38,436 nt of DNA from Vulcanimicrobiota bacterium (GTDB lineage Bacteria; Vulcanimicrobiota; Vulcanimicrobiia; Vulcanimicrobiales; Vulcanimicrobiaceae), in assembly GCA_003158195.1 (NCBI GenBank), contig PMHP01000034.1:1-38436 (forward strand). Reading direction: 5' to 3'. Of this stretch, positions 25,103 to 32,900 are shown in pieces. Below the pieces are notes generated by a model. It did not search any database, was not told the origin of the DNA, and was given only the letters and a program-made list of their open reading frames with translations. Made by a program: the position numbers and the translations under genes. Position 1 is the stretch's first letter. Each line of letters starts with the position of its first letter.

Positions 25103-25956
25103 TTACTTCGCTACGCTTCAAGCGCGAGCCGAGCGGAGTCTGCGATGGTCGATTCGTGCGTGAGGCACGATTCGAGCGGGTGACCGATCTGCAACTCTCG
25201 ACCGTGTGCCTCGCGGCCAACCGCGCGCGAGACCAGCTGTCGCTCTTGCTCGGACGGGAGCTGACGCTGGACGTTTTCGCGCCTTCCCTCGTGCGCAACC
25301 ACTCGGGCGACGTGCTGTTCAGCGACGGCATCTTCTACGTCGCCTCCGGCTCGATTTGCGACGCCTACATCGTCTTTCGCGATCGCGACGGGCATCGCTT
25401 GGCGGCGAGTGCGTTTGGCGAGGATTGCAACGACCCGAGCGGCCCGCTCTCGGCGCTCGAAGAGCGCGCGCTCGAACGGATTGCGAACGAAATCGCGCGG
25501 CTCTGCGGACCGTTCTGCGGCGATGTCGCCAAGGTGAAGCGTGGCTCGCTCGAGGAGCCGCCCGTCTGCGTCACGTATTTCGAATTGCGCATTACGGCAC
25601 CGCTCGATGCCGTTATCGGAATCGGACTTTCAAAGGATCCCGGACCTGCGTTCGGCACGACGATCGATCGGCCGACGCTCGCCGGCGTGACCCTCGAAGT
25701 GCGTGCCGAATTCGGGCAGGCACGCCTCGATGCGATCGCCGTGGCGCGCTGGGCCGTCGGGACGATCGTGCGGCTCGACACGAAAATCGGCGCGCCCACG
25801 ACGCTTAAGGTCGGCAACATCGCGATCGCCACCGGCGACTGCGGCATTCGCGCGGAGAGCAATGCCGTGGCCATTACATCTACCGCGCTAAGCGATGCCA
25901 AAGCGCCCGCCGTCGCAAGCGACGCATCCGGCATTTCGAAGGAGGCAGCTCGATGA
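25099..25956 (+). CDS. FliM/SctQ-like C-ring protein with SpoA domain
   Basis: 285 residues from GTG 25099. The C-terminal 90 residues hold a SpoA (surface presentation of antigens) domain: AVGTIVRLDTKIGAPTTLKVGNIAIATGDCGIRAESNAVAI matches the FliM/FliN/SctQ pattern. A helix LSALEERALERIANEIA in the middle is reminiscent of the CheC-like helix of FliM. The N-terminus lacks the LSQ.EIDALL motif that binds phospho-CheY in FliM. It could thus be a FliM that does not respond to chemotaxis, or an SctQ-like sorting-platform protein. fliN follows with a four-base overlap, so the pair would build the C-ring or sorting platform. Confidence 0.75.
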   Translation: MITSLRFKREPSGVCDGRFVREARFERVTDLQLSTVCLAANRARDQLSLLLGRELTLDVFAPSLVRNHSGDVLFSDGIFYVASGSICDAYIVFRDRDGHRLAASAFGEDCNDPSGPLSALEERALERIANEIARLCGPFCGDVAKVKRGSLEEPPVCVTYFELRITAPLDAVIGIGLSKDPGPAFGTTIDRPTLAGVTLEVRAEFGQARLDAIAVARWAVGTIVRLDTKIGAPTTLKVGNIAIATGDCGIRAESNAVAITSTALSDAKAPAVASDASGISKEAAR

Positions 25957-26210
25957 CCACTTCCGAGGCTCACGACAATTTTGATTTGCTGATGCGCGTT
26001 CCGTTGCAGATCACGGCGCAGCTCGGCGCATGCACCTTGACGATCGAAGAGATTCTCAAACTTGGAGCGGGGGCGATCGTGGACCTCAACCGCGCGGCCG
26101 GCAGCCCGATCGACCTGCTGGTCAACGATAAGGTCGTCGCCCGCGGCGAGATCGTCGCCCTTGGCGAGAATTTCGGCGTCCGGATCACCGAGCTCGTTGC
26201 GAATCGCTGA
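25953..26210 (+). CDS. fliN: C-ring / sorting platform protein FliN
   Basis: 85 residues consisting of one SpoA domain: LLMRVPLQITAQLGACTLTIEEILKL, GAIVDLNRAAGSPIDLLVND, then VARGEIVALGENFGVRITEL. This is the highly conserved FliN core (VPV.L.VELG...I.....L..GSV..L....GEP.D...N....A.GEVVV....FGIRIT). Length fits a minimal FliN. FliN binds FliH and docks the ATPase complex. It overlaps the FliM-like gene upstream by ATGA and ends four bases before fliP. Confidence 0.95.
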   Translation: MTTSEAHDNFDLLMRVPLQITAQLGACTLTIEEILKLGAGAIVDLNRAAGSPIDLLVNDKVVARGEIVALGENFGVRITELVANR

Positions 26211-26213
26211 ACC

Positions 26214-26870
26214 GTGAACCCCTCACTCTTCAACCTGCCCTCCGGCCACGCGGCGCTCCCACTCGACGTACTCGGGGGCTTGGCAATCCTCGCCATCGCT
26301 CCGCTCTTGCTCGTCATGACGACCTCGTTCGTCCGCATCGTGGTCGTGCTGGGGCTCGTGCGCTCGGCAATCGGAGCGCAGGCGTTGCCGCCGAACATCG
26401 TCTTGATCGGCGTCTCCCTGGCATTGACGTTCGTCGTGATGACGCCGACGATTGCGCAGATCTCGCACGATTCGCTCGAGCCCTACAGCCACGGTAAGCT
26501 GACGCAGGCCCAGCTCGTTACACGCGGCGTCGTCCCGCTCCGCGAGTTCATGCTTCGCCAAACCCGGAAAAAGGATCTGGAGCTCTTCGAGCGGGTCGCC
26601 CACGTACCGGAAGCAGCGCCCGCGCAGTTAGGTATTTCCGTTGTCATGCCGGCTTTTGTCGTCGGTGAGCTGCGCAATGCGTTCGCGATTGGGTTCGCGC
26701 TCTATCTGCCGTTTCTCGCGATCGATCTCGCGGTCGCATCCATTTTGATGGGACTTGGGATGTTCATGTTGAGTCCGCCGGTGATTTCACTGCCGTGCAA
26801 GCTGCTGCTCTTCGTGATGGTCGATGGGTGGTCGCTCGTGTGCGGCGGCGTGACGAGCAGCTTTCGGTGA
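26214..26870 (+). CDS. fliP: Export gate protein FliP
   Basis: 218 residues from GTG 26214. Core FliP motifs are present: PLLLVMTTSFVRIVVVLGLVRSAIGAQALPPNIVLIGVSLALTF in the first two membrane helices, RTRKKDLELF-like segment in the periplasmic loop (QTRKKDLELFERVA), and PAFVVGELRNAFAIGFALYLPFLAIDLAVASILMGLGM with VSLPCKLLLFVMVDGW in the last helices. FliP forms the export pore with FliQ and FliR. The signal sequence often seen on FliP is absent or short. Other gate proteins (FliQ, FliR, FlhA, FlhB) are not in the window, so they must lie elsewhere if the system works. Confidence 0.97.
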   Translation: MNPSLFNLPSGHAALPLDVLGGLAILAIAPLLLVMTTSFVRIVVVLGLVRSAIGAQALPPNIVLIGVSLALTFVVMTPTIAQISHDSLEPYSHGKLTQAQLVTRGVVPLREFMLRQTRKKDLELFERVAHVPEAAPAQLGISVVMPAFVVGELRNAFAIGFALYLPFLAIDLAVASILMGLGMFMLSPPVISLPCKLLLFVMVDGWSLVCGGVTSSFR

Positions 26871-26892
26871 GAGTCGTGAGGGTAATGTCGTA

Positions 26893-27504
26893 ATGAACGC
26901 AATCCACTGGATGGCGAGCGCAATGCTCGCCGCCAAAGTCAAGCTCGAGGTCGCGGCCGACAATCTTGCGAATGCGTCGAGCGACGGTTTCCATAAGCAC
27001 GTGGCGCGCACGAGCGCCGGGCCAGACGGCCTGGCGACGTCGACGGCCCTCTCGAGCGAGAGGGGCGCGACTCGCTACACCGGTCGCACGATGGATCTCG
27101 CTCTCCTCGGAGGCGGAACGTTCTCGGTCGCGCCGGGGCGCAACGCGAAGCTCGCACAGCCGACGCGGACGGGCGCCTTCATGTGCGACCGTGAGGGCTA
27201 CGTCGTCGATCAGCAGGGCCGCACGTTGATCGGTAAGGACGGGAATCTCGTGCGCTTGCCGCACGCGATGCCGATCGAGCCGGACGGGACGTGGCGCGAC
27301 GGCGGCCGGATCGTCGCACGACTCGCATTGCCGGCGGGTACCACCGTGCGCAGTGGATTTCTCGAGGGCTCGAACGTGAACGCGATCGGCGAGATGATCG
27401 ACGTGATCGATGCGCAGCGTGCCTTCGAGACGGCGCAAAAGACGCTGTCTGCGCTCGACGAGGCGCGCTCGAAGGCAGCTAACGAGGTGGGGAGATTCAA
27501 ATGA
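26893..27504 (+). CDS. flgF: FlgF-like rod protein
   Basis: 203 residues with the axial-protein N-terminal motif AADNLANASSDGFHKH at about residues 21-36, a central RTGAFMCDREGYVVDQQGRTLIGKDG segment and the C-terminal helix NVNAIGEMIDVIDAQRAFETAQKTL. These are the flagellar basal-body rod signatures shared by FlgF and FlgG. It is shorter than usual FlgF (about 240-250). FlgF versus FlgG is chosen because flgG-like gene follows, as in canonical flgFG order. A GAGGG lies 10 bases before ATG 26893. The stop overlaps the flgG start by four bases. Confidence 0.85.
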   Translation: MNAIHWMASAMLAAKVKLEVAADNLANASSDGFHKHVARTSAGPDGLATSTALSSERGATRYTGRTMDLALLGGGTFSVAPGRNAKLAQPTRTGAFMCDREGYVVDQQGRTLIGKDGNLVRLPHAMPIEPDGTWRDGGRIVARLALPAGTTVRSGFLEGSNVNAIGEMIDVIDAQRAFETAQKTLSALDEARSKAANEVGRFK

Positions 27505-28229
27505 ACCGAGCGATGTTTGCGGCGGCGACCGGGATGGCTGCGCAGCAGTCCAATCTCGAAACGATCGCCGACAACCTGGCCAATGCCGAACTTCCCGGCT
27601 TTAAAGGAAGTACCGAAACCTTCGCCGCGCTAACCGACGGCCAAAACGGCCTCGGGACCGTCGCTACGGGCAAACATCTCGTCTTCGAGCAGGGAGAACT
27701 CGCGAAGGCGGGCGGCCCGTTCGACGTCGCGCTCGACGGTCCGGGGTTCTTCGCGCTCGAACGGCCGGACGGAAAATTCGTCTACACGCGCAACGGCCAA
27801 TTCCACCGTGCGCCCGACGGTGCCGTCCGCAACGCCGACGGTTATGCGCTCGTCGGGGTCAGGATTCCGCAGGCGGCTCTTAGCGTTAACGTCGAGCCCG
27901 ACGGGAAAACCTACGTCGACACCGCGACGGCAAAGCACACGTTCGTCGGGCGCATCCGGCCTGCGGAGTTCGTATCGCCGGAGAGCCTGCGGGTTGCCGG
28001 TTCCAACGTATTTGAGGCGACGAGCGCATCGGGGCCGCCGTCGTACGTTGACGCCGGCCGCGACGGCGCCCCGAAGTTGGCCTTCGGCATGCTCGAGCGT
28101 TCGAACGTGTCGGTTGTCGAAGCGATGATGGAGATCCTTGCCGCACAACGCGCCTACGAGGCGAATGCCAAGGGCGTGCAGGCGGCGGATGAGATGCTGC
28201 GTGTTGCCAATAACATCGAGCGCAGTTAA
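27501..28229 (+). CDS. flgG: Distal rod protein FlgG
   Basis: 242 residues. N-terminal MFAAATGMAAQQSNLETIADNLANAELPGFKGS, central FDVALDGPGFFALERPDGKFVYTRNGQFHRAPDGAVRNADGYALVG and C-terminal VSVVEAMMEILAAQRAYEANAKGVQAADEMLRVANNI are strong FlgG/FlgF signatures. FlgG forms the distal rod. It is slightly shorter than Salmonella-type FlgG (about 260). The ATG overlaps the flgF-like stop as ATGA. No flgA, flgH or flgI (P- and L-ring genes) follows, which is the usual neighbour in diderm flagellar operons. Confidence 0.92.
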   Translation: MNRAMFAAATGMAAQQSNLETIADNLANAELPGFKGSTETFAALTDGQNGLGTVATGKHLVFEQGELAKAGGPFDVALDGPGFFALERPDGKFVYTRNGQFHRAPDGAVRNADGYALVGVRIPQAALSVNVEPDGKTYVDTATAKHTFVGRIRPAEFVSPESLRVAGSNVFEATSASGPPSYVDAGRDGAPKLAFGMLERSNVSVVEAMMEILAAQRAYEANAKGVQAADEMLRVANNIERS

Positions 28230-28485
28230 CCCCGCGGCCGCCGCGGCCGGCGAGCCGGTAGCCGCGGAGCGGGCAAAGGCCGATCCGGACGCTGCCGCCG
28301 CGCAGTTCGAAGGCATGCTGTTCGCAAGCGCGCTCGCGCCGCTCTCAAAGGACCTTGGGGTCCTCGGCGACGTCCTGACCGATGCGGTGGGGACGGCGGT
28401 AGCGCGCGGACAACACGATCAGTTCTATCACTACCTGAGAACGCTCGTCGATGCCGCAAAAACCGAAGGCGCGGGATCGACATGA
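28201..28485 (+). CDS. FlgJ N-terminal-like rod-capping protein without muramidase domain
   Basis: About 94 residues. DPDAAAAQFEGMLFASALAPLSKDLGVLGDVLTDAVGTAVARGQHDQFYH matches the rod-binding domain of FlgJ (A..QFE...L..M......G.....D.....A..MA). The C-terminal peptidoglycan hydrolase domain of FlgJ is absent, so it is a stand-alone rod scaffold. No ATG suits the domain; GTG 28201, overlapping flgG by 29 bases, is the likely start, and TTG 28204 is possible. It ends as ATGA with the sigma factor. The lytic transglycosylase of the other block may supply the missing activity. Confidence 0.72.
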   Translation: MLPITSSAVNPAAAAAGEPVAAERAKADPDAAAAQFEGMLFASALAPLSKDLGVLGDVLTDAVGTAVARGQHDQFYHYLRTLVDAAKTEGAGST

Positions 28486-29147
28486 CCGCACAAGAGCGCG
28501 AAGCGACGATCCTACGGCTGCAGCCCGTTGTCAGGCGCATCGCACTCGCCGAATCGCGTCGCATTCCCCGCGTCGAACTCGACGATCTCATCAGCGACGG
28601 CTATCTCGGACTGATCGTCGCGGTCGACACCTACGAGCCGGAGCGCGGCATGTCGCTCGACCGCTACGCGCGCCGCAAGATTCTTTACGCTATGCTCGAC
28701 GGCGTCCGGCGTAACGATTGCGCCTCGCAGCTTGCGCGACGCGTACTCAAGAGCGCCGAGACCGATCGGTACTCGTTCGCGGTGCGGGTCGGCCGGATGC
28801 CTTCGCGCCGAGAGCTCGAGCAACGTCACCCGAGGCTGCGCTACGCCCAGCGCAGCGCGCAGTTGCGGCAACCGCTATCGATCGATGCGGCGATGCCGAT
28901 TGACGCGCTCGTCCCACTCGATTGGGATGCCGATCCGGCTTCGATGGTGTGCGCCGTGGAAACGCGGGCGGCCGTACGCAAGGCTCTGGGTCGCCTGCCT
29001 GCGCGTCACCGGGAATTGCTCGGCCTTTACTACGGGGGCTCACGTCTCGAGGATCTCGCCCAAAGGTTCACGTTGACGAAACAGCGCGTCGCCCAGTTGC
29101 GGGATCACGCGCTTAAGACCGTTCGCCGGCAGGTTGCGGCATCATGA
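28482..29147 (+). CDS. fliA: FliA-like sigma factor (sigma-28 type)
   Basis: 221 residues of the sigma-70 family, group 3. Region 2 (LQPVVRRIALAESRRIPRVELDDLISDGYLGLIVAVDTYEPERGMSLDRYARRKILYAMLDGVR) includes the DLISDGYLGL helix that binds core and the -10 contact helix. Region 4 (AVRKALGRLPARHRELLGLYYGGSRLEDLAQRFTLTKQRVAQLRDHALKTVRR) has the helix-turn-helix. Region 3 is Arg-rich. Length fits FliA (about 240) minus a short loop. It is the last recognisable flagellar gene in the operon, so it likely drives late genes such as the small gene at 29562 or the giant genes; this is inferred. No anti-sigma factor FlgM is recognised. Confidence 0.88.
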   Translation: MTAQEREATILRLQPVVRRIALAESRRIPRVELDDLISDGYLGLIVAVDTYEPERGMSLDRYARRKILYAMLDGVRRNDCASQLARRVLKSAETDRYSFAVRVGRMPSRRELEQRHPRLRYAQRSAQLRQPLSIDAAMPIDALVPLDWDADPASMVCAVETRAAVRKALGRLPARHRELLGLYYGGSRLEDLAQRFTLTKQRVAQLRDHALKTVRRQVAAS

Positions 29148-29491
29148 GCAAGCGCGCGGGCGTCGTTCGCCGGCTCGGTGGCGAAACCGTCACTGGGCTT
29201 GCTGGAAGCGCGGAAGCTGCAGCGCTGTCCGCCGAGGTCGGCGAACTCGACGCGAGCGGCGCGATCGTTCTGCCACGCGATCATCCCAAGTGGATGCGCG
29301 ACCGGTTCACGATTACTGCGGCCACCAAAGCGTGGCTTGGCCGGATCAAACCGCTCGTGATCCGGGTGTTCAGTTTTTGGGATCACCGCGTCCACCGGCT
29401 TACGACCGAAGACGGCACGATCGAGGTCGATGTCAGCGGCTCGTATCGGTGTGATTCTTCGCCGCTCTCCCTTGAAAAACGTCTCGGATAA
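29144..29491 (+). CDS. Protein of unknown function coupled to the sigma factor
   Basis: 115 residues starting ATG 29144 with an ATGA overlap to the sigma factor stop. The N-terminal 40 residues are Ala/Gly-rich with a helix (AEAAALSAEVGELD). The C-terminal half has strands and aromatic residues (DRFTITAATKAWLGRIKPLVIRVFSFWDHRVHRL, then TIEVDVSGSYRC). It has no signal peptide or membrane helix and no family I recognise. Position next to a FliA-like sigma factor would suit an anti-sigma factor or a chaperone, but size alone does not distinguish these. FlgM features are not seen. Confidence 0.7.
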   Translation: MSKRAGVVRRLGGETVTGLAGSAEAAALSAEVGELDASGAIVLPRDHPKWMRDRFTITAATKAWLGRIKPLVIRVFSFWDHRVHRLTTEDGTIEVDVSGSYRCDSSPLSLEKRLG

Positions 29492-29561
29492 ACGATAGGT
29501 TCGATAGAGATCGATCCGTCAGAAAAGTTCACTAGCATACCGTCCTTAAGGAGCATGCATC

Positions 29562-29774
29562 ATGGCCTCTAGCACGCCGATTAACTCAAGCCCGATCACC
29601 CAAGAAGAAGCGATCTTTAACGCGGAGATGGCTTTACAATGCCAGAATGCGGAAGCAAACGACGTCAGCCAGACGAATCAAGCGATGGCAGCTTCGAACG
29701 AGCAAGCTTCGTCTGCCAGCACCGCCGCGCAGTCTGCGGTCGGCACCTCAACCGCTAGAATCACACAGGCGTAA
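29562..29774 (+). CDS. Small Ser/Ala/Gln/Asn-rich protein, possible export substrate
   Basis: 70 residues with a strong ribosome-binding site (TAAGGAG) ten bases before ATG 29562. It begins ASSTPINSSPITQEEAIF, a Ser/Thr/Asn-rich unstructured start like type III secretion signals. A helical middle (EEAIFNAEMALQCQNAEANDVSQTNQAMAASNEQ) leads to an Ala/Ser/Thr tail. Composition lacks Trp, Tyr, Arg-rich patches and is low in charge, unlike its neighbours. Size and helix content are reminiscent of small secreted filament or needle subunits, but no family motif was found. It stands alone between a 70-base gap and an intrinsic terminator, so it may be an independent, highly expressed transcript. Confidence 0.75.
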   Translation: MASSTPINSSPITQEEAIFNAEMALQCQNAEANDVSQTNQAMAASNEQASSASTAAQSAVGTSTARITQA

Positions 29775-29808
29775 CTCACGCGAGGCGCCGTTGCGCGATC
29801 GCCCCGTC

Positions 29809-29843
29809 AGGCCGAGAGCATGCTGCCTCGGCCTATTTTTTTT
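29809..29843 (+). terminator. Intrinsic terminator after the small 70-residue gene
   Basis: AGGCCGAG pairs with CTCGGCCT over a ten-base loop and is followed by A and eight T. The run of T and perfect 8-base stem make a strong rho-independent terminator, 35 bases after the stop. It separates the export operon from the giant gene, so the giant gene must have its own promoter in 29844-29921. Confidence 0.92.
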
Positions 29844-29921
29844 CTCGGCTTGACTTTTCGCGTCGACCATCGACGGGGGTAGTGAGGCGCCGCGTCGCTC
29901 GGTCGCCGATGGGAAGGCAGC

Positions 29922-32900
29922 ATGCTGATCGGTCCAAACGGTCCCGTTCCCGAACCGCCCCCGCCACCTCCGCCGCCGCCCAAGCATAAGGCGGCCCCGC
30001 CGGTGCACGCTGCAACGCCGGCGGTGGCGGTCGTGCCGCCGATGGCGCCGGACGCCGTGCGATCGGGCGCCGAACTGTTCATCAGCGAGGTGACGAAGCC
30101 GAAGGTCAGTCCGAAGCCCACGCCGAGGCTTCCGGTAATTCCGCCGTCTCTCTATCTGGGTGGCCGGCGATTGCTCGGACCGCTGGGCGGCTCGCTCTTT
30201 GCCGCGTATATGCATGCCACGAGCGTGACGCGGACCGTGGTCGCGAAGCTGCCGAAGCGGCCGGTGAAACCGCCCGCGGACCCCGGCGTGTGGAGCACGG
30301 GTGCTGGCGAGCCCGCGCTGCAGCCGAACGACCTCAAGGGCTTGCTCGCGCTCAAGAACATGGTCACGAACGACGTCTATGGTCCCTTCCCGAGCGAGCG
30401 CACGAGCGAACCGACCGGCAACCTGCGGCCCGAGACGGCGTATGTGATCCAGGAGTACCTCGAAGGAAAGGCGGGAACGCCGAGCGAGTCCGCCGTCGAC
30501 CGCCTGCGGAACTTGCTGCACGTCCTTGGACCCGGCGATTCAGTCGCGATGCTGACCGACATGCCGCAATCCGCGATCAACGGTTTGGGATTGCAGAGCG
30601 CTTTGGATCAGTTGGTCAAGAGCGGTCAGTTCACCGCGAGCGACGCGGCGAAGATTCCAGCAGTCCAGAACCTGTTCGTTCGTTCCGACGCGTACGGCCA
30701 ATCCGCCGGGACGAACGGTGAGGTGACGAGCCTCCTCGACGATCTGCCGCAAGGCGGCGGCAGCGTGCTGGGCGCGTTCGGCAAGTCGGGCGGCTATGTG
30801 CCGCCGCCGGGCAGCACGGACGCGGTCGCTTTGCAGACGAGCGTGCCCAAGGACGCGGCGGACGCCGTGAACGTCTACGAAACCGACCAGCGGATCAAAG
30901 CGACCGATGATGCGAAGGCGCTGGCGGCGGTCGCGCCGCAGCTCGCGCGGATTGCGAAGACCTACACGGCGCAGACCGCGATCCTCGATAAGCTTCACAA
31001 TCGCGGGCTCGTTACCGAGGTGCTCGAAACCGCCGGCGAGCAGCGGGCGAACGCCGACGCGAAGGTTTTGGTTCCCGTCAACGCGCTGATCGCGACGAAC
31101 GATGAGACGCTCCAAGCAGTAACGACGCAAGTCGAAGGCGTGTTGGGCAAGGCCATCTCCGCTCACGACGCATCGACGTATTCGTCGTTCAATACGAGCT
31201 CGGGCAGTTACAAGCTTGGCGGTCAGACGATCCAGCAGTGGATCGACGGATGGGCGCACGATCAAAAGAGCGGCCCAAAGTCGTTCACGCCTTCTCAGCT
31301 GACGACCATGGTCGCGACCTTGCAAGGCATCCGGTCGGCGGCGAGCGCCGGTACGCCGGCATACACGCCCGCCCAAATCGCGCAGATCAAGAAGGTCACT
31401 GCGGCGATCGACCGCATCGGCGGTCCCAACGCCAATATCCTCATCGTGCCGTTGGCGTACGGTTCGAGCGCGACCGGGATCCAAACGAGCTTCTTGATCC
31501 AAGTGAAGGACGGCAACTCGAGCCGGATCGTCGACATGAACGGCGCGATCCACCAGAGCTTCACGGCGTTCCAGCGCGACAATCGCTTGACGGCCGATGC
31601 GGGCCACATGGTCGCGCTGCAGGTCTCACCGCAAATGGCCGTGACTTTGGCGGCGAACGGCTCGGCCAAGACGTATGTCGGCCAGACACATCCCGGTCCG
31701 CACTGGTGGAAGGCAGCTGCCTCCGACACCCTGCACGTCGTCGAACGGGGCGCCGGGTATGCCGCGGTCGCGGGCGGTGTGATCGCCGAAGTCGGCGGCG
31801 CCGTCGTCGAGGTCGGCAGCGACGGCGTCCTCACGCCGGTAGCGGCCGGCATGGAAGTCGGCGGGCAGGCCTTGATGGATACCGGCCTTGCGGTGAACGC
31901 GGCCCAAGCCGGCGTCGCTTTCACCCAAGCAGCGCTGCACGGCAAGTTCGACGGCGGGGCCGCGTTTCAATTCGCGATTAGCGCCGCGCCGGTGGCCGGC
32001 TCAGTCCTCGGGGCCGGCGGGAAGCTCTTGGGCGTCGCTGCGGACACCGACAAGTTGGGCGCTAACGCGCGCCTCGGCGCAAAACTCACGCTCAGTTCGG
32101 ACGCCGTGCCGAAACTCGCGCGCGCGCAGCGTCTATTGTTCGTGACCACCGCGGCCGGTGGTAGCGCACAGCTCGGATATTCGGGAGTTCAATTTCTGGT
32201 CCACCCGACCATGAGCGGCCTGACCAATATGGCAGAGGGGCTCGCACCAATGATCGCCGGCCACCTCGCGCTCCGTGGCGCCAAGCAATTGGCCGGCGTT
32301 GGCGATGAGACGGCGACGAGCCGGACGGCGCCCGAAGTCGTCCCAACCGATGAGACGGATCCGGCCGACGGTGCTGCTGCACGGCCGCCCATATCGCCGC
32401 AATCAATTCCGGACGAGCGTTCGCCTGCGAAGCCGGAAAGGAACGTCGACAATGGCCTGACCCGGGGTTCCGGCGGGTTCGCGATGCCGCGCATGTCGAC
32501 TCGTGAGATGTTCCCGCACGATCCCGAACTCCAAAACGTCATGCACATCCTCGCCCCGATGCGCGGCACGGCGCAGGAACCGGTCATGATGGCGGACGCT
32601 CCCCAGTGGCGCTTCGACTCGAGCGACCCGGCGTCGTTCCGGAACGCGCGGCAGACGATCATGACGTACTTGCGCGGCGCCGCTACCGATGACACGAGCA
32701 CCGGTGATGCCGAGCTCGTCGTGAGCGAAATTCTCAGCAACACGGCCAAGTACGCGCCGGGCCCCGTGGAAGTTAAGCTCCGTTGGAACGGCGCGCACCC
32801 GGAGCTGACCGTGCGCGATCACGGCCCGGGCTTGGTAGATTTTGACGCCGACGCGCCCGGCGATGAGAGTGAAGGAAGGCGCGGACTGCCACTTATCAGA

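Noticed and set aside
16082-26870. Classical injectisome (non-flagellar type III) assignment
   Set aside because: FlgC, FliE, FlgF/FlgG-type axial proteins and a FliA-like sigma factor are flagellar features, and no secretin or SctD-like gene was recognised. The machine is flagellar in ancestry even if its function differs.
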